Assembly (NCBI GenBank): GCA_049999725.1
Contig: JBNGIS010006130.1
Coordinates: 1 to 43,438, forward strand
Source: Haplomitrium mnioides
Taxonomy: Eukaryota; Marchantiophyta; Haplomitriopsida; Calobryales
DNA length: 43,438 nt
Direction: 5' to 3'
Of this stretch, positions 12,612-26,800 are shown in pieces. Every line of letters starts with the position of its first letter. Positions within the stretch are counted from its first letter, which is position 1. The notes beneath the pieces were generated by a model. It ran no database searches. It worked only from the letters and a program-made list of their open reading frames with translations, and was not told the DNA's origin. The translations under genes and the position numbers were made by a program.

Positions 12612-13785
12612 ATGGCAAGAGAAATGATAGTCGTGTTCGACTTCGATTGGACTTTAATCGATTGCAATTCCGACACATGGGTAGTGGAAGAGCTTGGAAT
12701 GGCAGAATGTATGAATTTCCTTAGGAATTCTCTTCCTTGGACATCCCTCATGGTTGGTATTCGCCAATGCGTCATAGATTGATTGATCAAAAGGCATGCC
12801 ATATATTTGGTCGCTGATTCTTTCTTTCAATCGGTATGAATTCTGCTTGAGAATTTTACGTGAATTGTCTTTTGAATTGAAGGACAGAATGATGATCGAA
12901 CTTCACGAAAATGGGCACAGTGTAGAAGACATCGATGCCTGTCTCAAAAAGGCTCCTCTTCATCCTTCCATGCAATCGGCTGTGAGATCGACAGCAGAAC
13001 TTGGGTGCGTAGCATTGTTCCAGCTTGGGTGGTTTTCGTGTGTGTTTGATTCAATGCACACGAGCAGAGGTTTTGCAATCTAGGCCGCGTGATCTGCTAA
13101 TATAGTTGGGACTGTTGTGCAGCTGTGATCTTCAAATCGTGAGCGATGCCAATTCTCACTTTATTCGTGTAATTCTTGATACATATGGACTTCGATCCTA
13201 CTTCAGTGAAATATTCACGAACCCTGCTCACGTGGACCAGGCGGGGGTTCTTAGAGTGCATCCCTATCAAGTAATCCATCATGGATGCCATCTTTGTCCT
13301 GCGAATATGTGCAAGGTAAAGAAGACATTGAGGAGTTACTTTGTCCGATTTTCACCTGGTGTACATGATTGTACCTTTGATCATTATGAAGAGTTCTGAA
13401 TGCTGGCATTTTGGCAGAAGCTCACTATTTCCCATAGGATTGGATTCCTGCATTGCACAGGGTCAAATACTTGATGGCATACGATTGAAGGCTGAGGTTG
13501 CAAAGCCAAGGCATGTCATATATGTGGGTGACGGAGGAGGAGACTATTGCCCTTCTTTAAGACTGAAGGAAGGAGATCATGTGCTGGCAAGACAAGGGTA
13601 CATACCGTGAATCACGACTTTGCATTTAATTCTTTGCAATTCAATGATGGTAAAAAATCCTGTCGTGCAGGTTCCAATTGTTAAGACTTCTCCAGAAAAA
13701 TGCTGCGACAGTGAAAGCCCAAGTACACCCATGGAGCTCCGCATGCGATGTTGAGAATATATTGAAGGCGATTCTACAATCCTAG
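12612..13785 (+). CDS. PHOSPHO-type HAD phosphatase (phosphoethanolamine/phosphocholine phosphatase-like), 5 exons, 235 aa
   Basis: Exons 12612-12752, 12883-13004, 13123-13315, 13461-13597 and 13671-13785 (stop TAG), all GT-AG and in phase. HAD motifs are present: motif I DFDWTLID with the nucleophile Asp10 and acid/base Asp12, motif II VSDAN (Ser95), motif III Lys167, and motif IV GDGGGDYCP with Asp176 and Asp180. A family-typical HGCHLCPANMCK segment precedes the exon 3/4 junction. Plant relatives (PS2/PECP1 type, often labelled inorganic pyrophosphatase 1/2) hydrolyse phosphocholine, phosphoethanolamine or pyrophosphate, often under phosphate starvation. Substrate choice cannot be read from the sequence. 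At 235 aa it is a little shorter than typical plant members, mainly at the C-terminus. The Trp at residue 13, where many relatives have Lys or Ser, is slightly unusual. No signal peptide or membrane segment, so probably soluble. Confidence 0.9.
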
Positions 13786-14495
13786 GAGACACTGCCATTC
13801 TAAGCTAAACATGAACAGACAATCTGTCGCTGAAGCCCAAGCAGTCCACCCTCGAAGCTTTCCCCGAACAAATGCGGGAACCTGCTCTTTCATTCATCAC
13901 CAAGGTGCATTCCTTTAAAACAGGTAGCAAGGAATTTGGGAGGTCTCATAAGCAGTGGATCTTTGAAAACCAGTGTAGACCATTCAGTTTGTCTCTTGAC
14001 AAATGCAAGCATTCAGAGCATGCAAGCAAGGATTTTAAGAGAAATAAAGAAAGGCTAGCAAGTGTGATGACACTAAAAGGAGCAACAGACAGTTTGTAAC
14101 CCGCCTTCTCTGGCTTCATTCACTAACGTGTTTTTATAACAGATGGTGTGCCAATCTCAGAACTTGACAGCTTTTCAAACAAAATATGTCGGACCTTGTT
14201 CAACCATAACAAGTGCAACTGTCGCTATTTCTGCAAATAATTGAATGGAGCTTTCTCAGAAACCCGCTTCGTCTACATGCCCTCCAGATATGGTACCCGT
14301 CTTTCTCAGCGGATTTTTTGGACTTTCAGTATCCCTTCGATAATTGTGCAATAACTCTCTGAAACGAGTTACGACATGATGCATGAATAATCCTACCACA
14401 AAATCATGAACTTGGGTTTTTGAACGCAGCAGCGTTTTGAAATTTGGCCCAGGCTACGATTTTCAGAATCCGGAGATTTCTCTTCGCTGGTATGA
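13786..14495. other. tail-to-tail spacer
   Basis: The phosphatase gene ends at 13785 on the plus strand and MCCA ends at 14496 on the minus strand. The 710 bp between must carry both 3' untranslated regions. Open frames here show no motif. Confidence 0.6.
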
Positions 14496-17400
14496 TCATT
14501 CAACACTGTCGTCATCTTCCGAAACATTTTCTGCCCTTTCCTGCAAGAACGAAAGAAACCTAGTTACTCTGTTTACAGAGACACAGCTCATTATTGTTTT
14601 AAACACAGGGCGGAAATCAAAGAAATCGAATCCTCATAGCATGAACGCACAAGCTTATGCTTCAATAGAATGAGCTCTACGATTTGCTATAATCCCGGAT
14701 GAAAGTTGTTGAAACAACCTGAACACAAATCTTGCGAACCTACCTTAATGTGGAAAAGAACTGAATTGTCGTCGACTTGCTGACCTACCACCAAATTCGC
14801 TCCATCCACCAGCCCCTCCACTGGAGCCCGAACTATGTGCTGCAATCACCAAAAGTTGTTAGTTGTTAGTTGGCTTACTCCCAATTTTTAGATTTTGAAC
14901 TTCAACGACTTTTCTTTAAAGCGCATACTTGCAAGTAAACATAAAATACAGCTAGAAGGATTAAAACCCAACCTCCATCTTCATAGCTTCCATCACCAAC
15001 AATGGTTGTCCTTTCTTTACATGAATTCCATTTTGAGCAAAAACTTTCACCACACGCCCAGCCATTGGAGCTGTTATAGCACCGAACTTTTTAGATCTAT
15101 ACATCTGTTCATGGCGCCTCTTGTCTGCACCATGTTCTTCGTGAGATTCCTCGCTGTCAAATGAACGCCAGGGTAATGTGAAATGGTAGTGCTCATCCTC
15201 TTTCCAGAGATGGATATTATTTACCCCGCCCTGCATAAAAGAGGTGCATTAGACACGACCCATATCGCCAAACAACAAAACCTTGGTATGAACTCCCATA
15301 TTTACAGACCAACTTCTCTCACCTGGGAATACTGTGCTAAGCTCACCAAGGTCGAAATGCCCCCAACATTAAGCCTCACATTTCGACATCCTTCTGCTAA
15401 TTCTTTACCGTTGATGGTAAGCTGCGGAATATTTTCTCCATGCAGCTGCACTTCCAGTTTCACCAATCAAGTGAGGCTCTAGTCCGTGCATTTAAAACCT
15501 TAGCTGAATTACAAACTCAGCGCTTATAATTCATTTTCCTTCTACGAAAGAGGCAACAGAGAAAATTTTACCTCCACTTTGAACTCGTACTCGTTATTGT
15601 AAGTAGCAGAAAGCTTAATTGGTACTGATACATCTTCAGCAGTGGCAGGTTTCCAGTAAATTTGCAGGGGCCTGGTGTAGGCATGATTTAGCCGAAAACC
15701 TGCTGGTGAAGTCCAGTTGAAACTAAATGCGTTTGTGCTCCTTTTTGCTGCACATATGAGATGACATCCTCAGCAACAAGCGACAAGAAACAGTACTTCG
15801 ATCTGAGACACTATAACTTACAGAGATAGAAAGCCGGCCACCTGGCAGGGAAGCACGTGTTGAACTCATGCAAATTCCAACTGCAGCTATAGCTGCAGCA
15901 GCCTTGGCCCGTTCAGTATATTGTGATATCATCTTGTGTCCATCAATTGTACCAGGAAGGAGTTCAGATTTGAACCGATCAATGAAGTGAGTTTCAACTT
16001 CTCCTGCTACAAATGCAGGATGTTTAGAGAGTAACATGAGAAAGCCTATATTGGTGGGTACACCTGCCACCTGACCACACGGTTCTGTTACTTCGCGATC
16101 ATGATCATGAAATCAAAGATGGCTTCCACAGAACAGATACAGCCTCCCAGCGAAGTGTCTCTATAGGTAGCTGTAGTTACAGCAGAAAGAAACATATCGT
16201 CCAGGATACCTGAAACTTCGACAAACAGTCATGAAGCTTTGTAAGAGCTGCAGAACGATCACGACCCCAGGCAACCAATTTGGCAATCATCGGATCGTAG
16301 TAAACACTGACGGAATCCCCTTCCCTCACGCCCGTTTCCACCCTCACTGCAAAAGGGTTGGAAGAATGAGCCAATGAATTTGATGCCCCATAAAGACAGA
16401 TAAATCCCCGCAAAAAAGCTCATTAATTGTTGCGACTCTCAGCCAAACCTGTTGAAGATTCAGGAGGGGGGAAAAAATGATGCAGAATTCCAGCAGCTGG
16501 CAGAAATCCTCTCGGAACATTTTCGGCATAGATGCGAGCCTCAAAAGCGTGCCCTGCAGAAGAGGATCCTAGTTATTGTTTGAAGGAGCCTTACAACTGT
16601 TGGCACGGAAGCAGCCAAGAATTTCAGAATACCGAAGTGGACATAACTTGATGATTTTCAAGAGGACGAAGGAGTTCAACCCACTTCTCAACACCTGAGA
16701 CAAACCTGAAGATTGCAGTTGGGCTTGCTCCAAGGGAAGGCGCTCCCCATTAGCAACACGAATCTGCCACTCAACCAAGTCCTGACCAGTAATCATCTCT
16801 GTAACTGGATGTTCTACCTGGCATCAGTTTTTCAAATGGCATGAGAAAAAGTCACATTTCCCTCGAATCCTGCATTTTGAAGTAAACACTTGGTTTCGCA
16901 AACCATTTTGGCATCCCTGTACAAAATGTCCAGATTTGTGCAAAAGCAGAATAAATTTAGCAAATGTGCGCCATTCTCAGGGAGAACATACTTGCAGACG
17001 TGTGTTCATCTCCATAAAATAAAAGTCACCAGAGATAGTATCCACAATGAACTCCACAGTCCCAGCACTTTCGTACCCTACTGCCTTCGATCAAGGACAT
17101 CCACAAGACAAAGGGTTACTTAAAATAAAAATTCACTCAGGATATGAAAAGAATGTGAAATTGATTCAAAATTCAATGCCAGGGGACTAAGCTTAGAAAC
17201 CTTGGCTGCATTGATAGCTGCTTGCCCCAGTCGCTGGCGAAAGTCCTCTGTTATGTGAGGCTGCAAGGAAGACATTTTTGCCCTCTATCATGGATCAAAA
17301 CTTCTGAACATGCCAGAGTAGAACCTGAGTGTCAACTACTCCTACACGTTATTTGAAAACTACATTACTTCAGGCAAAATAATAAAAACCCCCCAAAATT

Positions 17401-19325
17401 TTCAGTGCATTCTCATTCACCGCAGGAGCCTCCTCGATAATCTTTTGATGTCTCCTCTGGACACTACAATCCCTTTCAAATAAGTGTACTACATTCCCAT
17501 ACTTGTCTGCAAAAATCTGCATCAGCACAGTTCATTTATGAAACGATCAGGTCCTTGCAAACGGCTCAGATTGTAATAGAATCTTACGTTCAAAAAGAAC
17601 TTTCCTGTACTGCACACAAACTTAACAGTCAATTTAGCAGTGTACTAGAACAGCTTCCCATAAAACCTGACAAGAATTGTAAAATGGCCTACATATCAGC
17701 AAATCGTAGAAACTGCCTACAAACCTATCACTGGAAAATTTAATTTGTAGGATCATGGCACCTGAACTTCAATATGGCGTGGTTGAGAAAGATATTTTTC
17801 AACTAAAACACGGCTGTCTCCAAATGCGCTCAAGGATTCGCGTTGAGCACTGCTTAGGCTCTCTAGAAAGTTGTCCTCGTGCTCAACGATTCTCATTCCC
17901 TGGACCGACAAAACAAGACAGAGATTATCTTCATAATTTCTCTGAGGAGTTCTTCAACTACAGATCTGCTCCAAAAATGTAACGAAGTTCATAATTCTTG
18001 CATTTTTTAAGTAACAGATCGCTCGAGTATTCCTAACATTCGTCAAAATTGAATCACAGACCTTTCCACCACCACCTTGTGATGCCTTAATAAGCACAGG
18101 GTAGCCAATGCGGCTAGCTTCAGATTTCAAACGTTCATTGCTCTGGTCGTCTCCATGATATCCAGGTACAACTGGCACACCAGCTCCACTCATGAGTTTC
18201 TTGGATACACTGCGTAAAACATATTTACAAATATCCATGCACATATGAGCTCTGGGGTTTTTTTCTCTTTGCCAAACAAATGAAAGCTGAAGAAATGGGA
18301 TTATATATAGAGACCTTTTATCACCCATGGCATGAATAGCTGAAGAAGGCGGTCCAATGAATATTACGCCCTGATCTTTGCACATTTCTGCAAATTGTAC
18401 GTTTTCGGACAAAAATCCATAGCCTGGATGAATTGCCTACACCACGTTAACACAAATGCACAGATCGGAGAGCAGCACTTCAGAAACAGTCGACGTACCT
18501 TATTCCTTCATCTCTCTTTCTTAAATGCGAAATGTTCCTAGTAAATGTGGGGACTGAAAAGAGACAGGATGCACGTGAACTGAACTGGAGCACCATCCCG
18601 AATTCAAATAGGCAACCCGACTAAATTTCCAACTTTGCACAGACTTTCGTCAGCACTCTATCACTCTCCTTTTTGTACAAATTTTGACGACATGATCAAC
18701 GTGGAGCAAGTTAACCAAACAGATAGCAAAGGCGCGATATTACTTGTGCATTAGTGCTCTGAGCTGCAGCTAAAATCGCCGCGGAGGACAAATAACTCAT
18801 AGAAGCGATTGCAGGCCCTATATACACTGCTTCATCAGCAATTTGAACGTGTTTAGCATGCGTATCGACTTCACTGAAGACTGCGACTGTTTTGATCCCC
18901 AGCCTCTTTGCGGTCTTTATTACCCTGCAGGCAATCTCACCCCTGTTTGCGACTAAAATCTTCTCAATTGGAGAATGCGGCATATCAATTCTACCCCCGT
19001 TCCCTGACTTTGGCACAGGTGAGGAGGAAGTAGAACAGCCACGAATTCCTGCAGGAGTAAATGAATGTGCAGACGAACTACGCATCCTGGCGCTCCAATT
19101 CTGATAAAGCATCCTGGAAAACAATGATTTGGAATTTTGTAATCCAGACTCCTGTTGACATTCTGTCGTCCCATCCTCGCCTGTGATCGGAAGCCCGCCT
19201 CGAAAAATCGAGATGGAGTGAGCAGATGCGCCTGGTTGCACAGAACTCGCAGTTAACAGCGAAGCAATGCTAGACTTTGAAGACGTTCGAAAGAGTTTCG
19301 AACGACGTGTAGATATGAGAATCAT
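14496..19325 (-). CDS. MCCA: 3-methylcrotonyl-CoA carboxylase biotinylated alpha subunit, 16 exons, 839 aa
   Basis: Biotin-carboxylase subunit of mitochondrial MCCase, which carboxylates 3-methylcrotonyl-CoA in leucine breakdown; the beta subunit is not in this window. Exons: 19325-18744, 18436-18315, 18209-18062, 17899-17762, 17516-17421, 17260-17201, 17084-16992, 16817-16706, 16553-16449, 16346-16210, 16070-15842, 15747-15572, 15445-15323, 15230-14973, 14839-14744, 14540-14496. Phase closes throughout. The biotin-carboxylase domain starts at about residue 120 ([15 protein letters not shown]), followed by [10 protein letters not shown], the ATP-grasp glycine loop GGGGK (280-284) and [14 protein letters not shown] (407-420). 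The C-terminal biotinyl domain has MEAMKME with Lys791 as the biotinylation site. The first 115 residues, rich in Ser, Arg and Gly, are a mitochondrial presequence much longer than usual; Met72 and Met81 are alternative starts. The exon 11 donor is uncertain: the in-frame GTGGCC donor competes with a stronger GTAAGT 20 nt downstream. Confidence 0.94.
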
Positions 19326-20864
19326 AGCTCAGGAATGAAGCGTTCGTCAGAAAACTAAGCCTCACAATCTAATTACACAACTCATCGCTACAAGCACAGG
19401 TTTTTGCCGGAAAGGAAGAAGCCTCAGTAACTGATACGACAATAAACACATCTTCGTCTCGTCACAGCAATCTCTACAAGCAATCCGCAATCCTAAACCG
19501 CAAGCTGGCTCAAGACTCCAGAACACGATCGGAATGTCAGCATGCGAGCCAATTTGTCGTTCTCTACAGAACAGAGTTGGACGGATAAAGTCGAGGCGGA
19601 GTTAGTGAATTTTCGTAAGGTGAAGCCTCGATATATCAATGCTTCCTTCGGGAGCAGTTGAAAGTTGAATAGAAACAAAGGAGTTCAAATTTGCAATTTT
19701 GAGCAGCATCGTTTCCACGAGCAGCCCTTGTTCGCTGACACCAATCTCCCTATGACCAAGAGCTCCACGTTGAAGTTGTCAGATGCCAGGGGAAAGTTTG
19801 TACAAAAACTCAACAACGAGAATGTACCGAGTTATACAACATGCCGATCTTGCTGAACTCATCACGGCTGTAGGTCAAGGTAAGGCCGGACAGAAACATC
19901 CAAGAGGAAATAGTTCAAAATGCAGTAATATATGCATTGCAATGGTGAGCATTACCCAGACCCAGCATGCTTCTTGATTGATTTGTTCAGTTTGGCTGTT
20001 ACCATGCAGACAAAATTAAGCATGCGAAGAATCTTCCTGTGTCTGTCAGAATTTTGTATCATTTCCAAGAAACCAACTGTAATGCAATCATACTTAGACT
20101 GGCAGAGTTCTATCCAGGAGAAGCAGCTCATGCTCGACATTAGGAAAACTTAAGAGTACATCATCACATGCAAAACAGTCACGCGTAATTGAATCTTTCT
20201 GGTTGTTTTGCTCCTGACCAAACTTAGATTTGGGAATCCTATTTCATTTGCATAAGATTCTGTGACACATCAACACCACAATTAACCTACCCAGGCAGGC
20301 AGAGAGATCTATGACGACAAAGTCAAAGGGATGATAAAATAGCTTCGCATCGTTCCTGGCATTTCTCCAGCATAAGATGAGCTTCATGAAGAATAGCTAC
20401 TGCGAATGTGTGTCAGATTGCGTCTCTTCCCCATTGTGTGTAAAACGCCAAGGATTTCCCTCTCACGACCTCGACCCATATAAATAAACACCCATTAGTT
20501 TAAAAGAGACACAGTCAGCACCCCAACCTGTAGTGGCATTCTTTCCTCCACACAGCAAGAAACAAAGTTCGTGGCCGGATAATGGCAAGGCTTTGGAAAG
20601 ATTACGTCAGATGGGATTTACTGAAATTTTCTGCTATCATGTTTCCCTTACTGTCTTCAAGTGTCGAAATGCCTTCAAACTTGGGTGTGAGCTTTATATT
20701 CCCTTTTCCGCCAGTGTCATGGACATGAAACTAACCTATCTCAAGAACCTTGGGTACAAAAGCAACCAAAGGTCTATTTAATCCAAATGACACTGGAAAG
20801 GAAAACCCTTCAAACTTAAATGGCTCTGGAAACTACTGAATCATTCCTTAATCCACGAGTACTA
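19326..20864. other. intergenic region upstream of MCCA
   Basis: No gene supported. It should contain the MCCA promoter and 5' untranslated region near 19.33-19.6 kb and the 3' untranslated region of the unrecognised gene near 20.5-20.86 kb. Small open frames here have no motif. Confidence 0.5.
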
Positions 20865-23800
20865 TTAGTAGTCCAATGTCACATAGCGATAATCTGGAGT
20901 TTGTCCTTGAATTCTAGATATTGGCATTTCTGATGACTGGCTTTCAAACTCTGCAGCCACCTGCTTTGGAAATGGCTAAAAAGAGATATATTTTAAAAAG
21001 TCAAGTACTTAATGACTAACCAAAAACATAACTTTTCTCTGGGTTGTTGATCTAGTAAGGTAATTAACGTTAAGAGCTAGTAAATTCCTCTTTATAATGT
21101 CAACAACTGGAAACTAAACATCAATTACATTATGAATACAGAGCGCGAGAGCGCTCATCAAGAGCTCTTTGAGCAAGAATTGTCAACACAGCAGTTATCA
21201 TGGTGAGAATGACAGTTGGTTGTGGCAGAGTCTGCCTCGGTTTAGAGTGGTTGCACTGATCAAGAAGTAAACAGAGTAAACAAGAAAGGAGGAAAACAAG
21301 CATTGACAGTTACCATAAGTAGCAGAATTTCGACCAGTTCTGCATACGCAAATCACCACCCAGGAGCCATCTGTGCAATACATCCAGAAAACAACTTGGC
21401 TAAAGCTCCAAGGAATGGTACTCAACTTTACCATCCCATTCTGAATTGTATTTGCAAAAACCAATCACCAGATACAGCAAAATAAATTGGTGAGTTACGC
21501 ATGCAAACTTCAATGGCACGGAGCAAAAACAGCTTTCCATCCTCCAAAACAGACTTTCACCTGCACGATCAGCAAGCTGGCCAGATGGCACACTTAAGAA
21601 AACTACACCTCCCAGCCTGAAACAGAAGAATTCAGCAATTAGCTGACCAGGAAGAAGGAAAAACAGGTAACGTCAACTCGATTACCCGTGGTAATGAAAG
21701 CAATTGTGCTAACTGTTCAAAAAGCTCCTACTTCCACTGCATTTACTTGAACATGAAATTCAAAAAATGGCAAGTGGAAGATAAAGTAAGAAATTAACAT
21801 TGTAGAAAACCCAATAGGAGTTTGGGCGTAGGCCTGCCAACCTCTGAAGCATTGGCATTGCTTCTCCCCACTGCCCTTCTTCTACACTCATCCAAAAAAT
21901 AAATAATACCTTCCACCATCCAAGACCTTCAACCAAATTACACAAGTCTTACTGACAAACACTATGGAATTTCAGACTTCCACCAACAATAATTATACAG
22001 CTGACCCTCCTGTGGATCTAAAAACAACACTGTCAAAGCTGGAGCACTATGCACCCAGGGCCCATGCTGTACCTGCAGTATTGTGCATCATGATACGTGT
22101 GAATTTAACAACTATTTTAATAAGTTAAAACTGAAATGTGTAAAGTGGCACTGAAACAAGTCATAAACAATCTATATTGGATATCCTGATGGCCTTGCAG
22201 GTCATGTGACTATTCGCTACCAGTCAACATGATAGTACTTGGGAGAACTCCAACTGCCTTGAGAGTCAGTCCACCGTGTTGGGTCTATGATGGGGAATGT
22301 AAAGAGACGAAAACCTCCAAGCATTTCCAGCAGTGAGACCAAACCATAATTTGTACGTTCCCAGCAAAGGGATAACAACTGATGTAAACAGCCTGTAATC
22401 TGGTAGCTAGAACCCTTATCATAAGTCTATGGGGACAGCAGCAGCAGGCAGGTCTAGAGCCACAAACGCATCAGAAACAAGCATAAAGTTCCAGCAGACA
22501 AAAGGAGAGGTTTCGCTTTATATACAATCGAAGAGCATTGGCAAGTAACTATCATGGAATTGTTGCAGAGATAACCTGCTATTATCAGCTCAACGCATGA
22601 TCTCAGCTGCCATGTAGGAAGATCACGGGGAGCTAGATAGGATAACACTGGGAACTTGGCTAATGATCCATGGCTTGCTTTCAAATCCTTCACCTCTGCT
22701 ACTATTAGCATCTCCTCCTGTGATTGAAATATTGTAAGACAATATTTTATTCGACTGGCCAATGCTGTCCAACCATGCCACATGTGCTGAACTTGACCAT
22801 TTTTGCCACCATGAATCCTGCATACATATAACATTACGTCTTTCAGCCAAAAAAGAAAAAGGGCAACAACAACGACCTATTTACCATGTAGCAGAAACCT
22901 GCAGGAACAAAGAGAAAAGGGACAGAAACAAAGTCTCTACACTGTACAGCACATGATGTAAAAGGCTCTATTGTCTTCTTTCTTAGCACATTTTGTGCAG
23001 TAAATTGTTGTGTCTTGGTAGTGGTATGATTTGAGCTTTGGAATATCTGCATGCTCTTCAGCTGAAGTTGAATTTGATGCTGAGGAGTACAGCCTCTCCT
23101 CAGCCTTCATATCCCTTTCCAACACCGGAGCGTCCAGTGACAATCTAGTGGCTCTCAAAGTTTGCATAGTGTACATTACACTATCCAGATTAGTGGTAGA
23201 TGTGCTACCTATGTCGGTAGAGCAGCAAAAAGGTGTAAGAATATATACGACTGGTCGTGCATTCAGAGATGTAAGGTGCTAGAGTCCAGGCCAACATTGG
23301 GTGCAAGAGTACTGCATCTCCATACTGACTTCCAGCTGCAACATGGCACACACTGTAATTCAGAAAATCTATTTGTACCGACAACCAACACACTATTCTT
23401 CATTACTGTGAATCTGCACCAGCATGTCAATCAAGTCCAGGGTAAAATAACCACCTCCAGTGGAGGTGCTGCTGGTAGATTAAACGGTTGTGGTAGAGTT
23501 GGAGTATAACCACATTCACCTAACATGTCTTCAAGTAACCCATAACTTCTCGAATACACAGCAATGCTCCCACCAAAGATTTTACCAGTCTTACCTGGCA
23601 ATTAAAACAAATGTCAACCACAATCCAGCCTACTTAATTTACATGCCTGCATAGATTGCAAGCAACACAGAATCAAACAAATGAAAACAACCTAACGCAA
23701 TGAGTTCCCTACCAACAACATATGGTTGGACCTGCATCCTGCAACTAGTTTATGTGATGAAAAGAAATCTGATACAAGAGCTAGTGCCAAACAGTAAGAG

Positions 23801-26800
23801 AAAAGAAGAAACAGTGATGATGTGAGAATTTCACTATCCAGTCATAGATTAGTGTGCCCAAGGGTCAGGGACTTAGAGAGAGGAATGAGTTGCTTTATGT
23901 ATTAAAGTCTCACCACATGAAGCAGTAACAGAGCCTTTGATATTGACATTCAGACTGAACAGTGGCTATGTAGGAGAAGGACACGCATGAAAAGCCCCCA
24001 AAATAATTCAAATGTCTGCATGGACAATGATTATCCTCCCGTGCTTATAAACACAACATCTTAGGGTCAATGTCACACAGTTACTTACCAAGCGAGAGAA
24101 CCAGAGAAGCCGTTCGCAAATCAGGGTGTGGAAGATAATGCTCTCTGTCATCTGGTTGGATCACATGAAAAGACCACGAATGCAGTTTGGACCTGTCTGA
24201 TTCTATCACCTAAAGTAAATTAACTCAGCCCAATGACAGTTCAGCACAGGATTCCACAGAAACAAACTGAGTGGTTTCCCAATAATGAACCTCCCACACA
24301 TGGTCCTGTTATAGTTAGAGGCAGAGCAATCAATCACATATGCACACAACCAATGCAAGAATGTTCTTCACTATAAGGCAGGAGCGCCAACAAATACAGA
24401 GGGGAAGAGAGAGCATAATGTGCATCTCAAGCAGCCCCATATATATACACCTAAGCTAACTGGCCTAACGTAACTATGAGCTAAGGTGGCTGCCATGTTA
24501 ACCGGCAGTTAGAGCTCGAAATCTCAATACTCCCCCTCGAGCTCAAGATACACACTCCAAGCTGCTTCCGAAACCTATGCAGCTTCTCTACTCCTAAAGC
24601 CTTAGTGAAAATATCAGCCAACTGCTCCTCAGTGCTTATGTACTGCAAGTCAATCACCCTAGCCAAAACCTTCTCCCTAACAAAATGATAATGCACTTCA
24701 ATGTGCTTTGAACGTGCATGAAAAACTGGGTTACTAGCTAGCTGAATATTGCTTATATTGTCACAATGGACCCTCACTGGGCCTCTTACAGGGACATCTA
24801 CATCCTGCAAAAATTTAAGCAACCACATTACCTCACATGTAGCCATTGCTGCCCATTGATACTCTGACTCTGTGCTTGAGAGGGCAACAATTGGTTGCTT
24901 CTTGCTGCTCCATGCAACTCCGGCACTTCCAAATGAAAAAAACAAAGCCACTAGTAGATCTCCGGTCACCAGTACTTCCTGCCCAATCTGCATCTGTAAA
25001 ACCAGCAAGTTGGAATGCACTATTGCTGTCATAAAATAGCCCAAATTGAAGTGTGGTTTTCACGTACCGAAAAATCCTGCGCACAGCATCCATGTGTGGC
25101 TTCCTTGGAGTCTGCATAAACTGACTGACCAGACCCACATCATAACTCAAATCTGGCCTGGTGATGGTGCTATATATCAAGCTACCTACCATCTTCCTGA
25201 AGCTCAAAGGATCATCTAGTAATTCCCCTTCATGACTGACCAGCTTTGTATTCTGATCAAGGGGTATGGCAATCGGTTTACAACCTGTCATTCCATATCT
25301 AGACAGCATCTCCAATGTATACTGCCTCTGAATCAACCAGGTCCCCTGATTTGATTTGATTACCTCAATGCCAAGGAAATGCCTCAGCTCACCTAGATCC
25401 TTCATCTCAAACTTCGAATGCAGCAAGTTCTTAACTTCCAAAATATCATCAAGACTGCCTCCAGTCAAGATTAAATCATCAACATATATGAGTATGAGCA
25501 TGGTTCCCTTCTCCGTCCTCCTGACATAAAGAGAATAATCTGAATTCGAAATCTGGAACCCAATAGTAACAAGATACTCACCAATCTTGTTCGACCATGC
25601 TCGAGGTGCTTGCTTGAGCCCATATAGAGCCTTCTTCAGCCTACAAACCTGATCTGGATGGACCAGATCTATGAATCCTTGTGGCTGTACCATATACACC
25701 TCCTCTTCCAGCTCCCCATGTAGAAATGCATTCTTCACGTCCATCGGGTGTAATGTCCACCGTTTTGTTGCTGCCACTGCAATCACAGCTCGGACCGTGG
25801 TCATTCTTGCTACAGGGCTGAAAGTCTCCTCATAATCAATACCATGAGTCTGAGCATACCCCTTCGCTACCAGCCTTGCCTTAAACCTGCTTACACTGCC
25901 ATCTTCATTCCTCTTCACTTTGTAAACCCACTTACAACTAATAGCTTTCTTACCTGCAGGTAAATCGACCATATCCCAAGTCTGGTTTTTCTCCAAGGCC
26001 TTCATCTCTTCAACCATTGCTGTAGTCCATCTGCAATCACTTAGAGCCTCATGAAAAACAGCCAGCTCCTTCTCAGTGATTACCTGAACCATGTAAGGAT
26101 GGTGAAGTGCGAATGCACCCTTGTGCATTAATCTGTCCACTAGGTATCTTACCCTCTCACTTCTGCGTAGGGGTGGACTCTGTACTGGCTGTAATGGCTG
26201 CCCTTGTACACGAGTGGTTGCTGAAATTTCTCTCAGCTCCTCATCTGCATCATCATGGACACCACCAGCACCTCCGATCTCCGAATGTGAGCTAGTTGAG
26301 GCTTGCAACTCCATATTCCTACGCAACCTCTCTTGCAATATCCCACTGCTTCTACACTCACCTTGAGGTCCACTGAGCTCTTGAGCTTGTTGATTCTCCT
26401 CAAGCATCACCTGCTTGCTGTAACACTACACATATACACACAAGTTAGCACAAACACACACGAGAGAAGCGCACAAGGATTTAAAAAACCCACAAGGTAA
26501 GAGATGCCAAACAATGCACTCTCCCTTCTTTATATACTTGATAGAAGGCTCTTTGCTTACATAGGTGGATGATTCTCATTGGTTGCTTTTTTATCCTCTT
26601 CTAATTGGACCACCCTTTACTTTTATTCTCCTTCTGCCACGTGTCCTTATCTTTAGAACCTTCTATCTCTTTAGTTCTCTTTCTGCCACGTGTCCTTATC
26701 TTGAGAACCTTCTTTTCACTTTAATTCGTTGCTTGCCACGTGTCCTTATCCTCTTCTAAAGTGCTCCATTTTTCACTTTAATTCGTTGACTTTCTCTCCT

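Noticed and set aside
18892-19104. 70-codon plus-strand frame
   Set aside because: Opposite-strand shadow of MCCA exon 1.
22454-22834. 126-codon minus-strand frame in the unrecognised gene
   Set aside because: It overlaps exon 22817-22741 in another frame and runs through likely intron. The middle looks protein-like, so it is only provisionally rejected.
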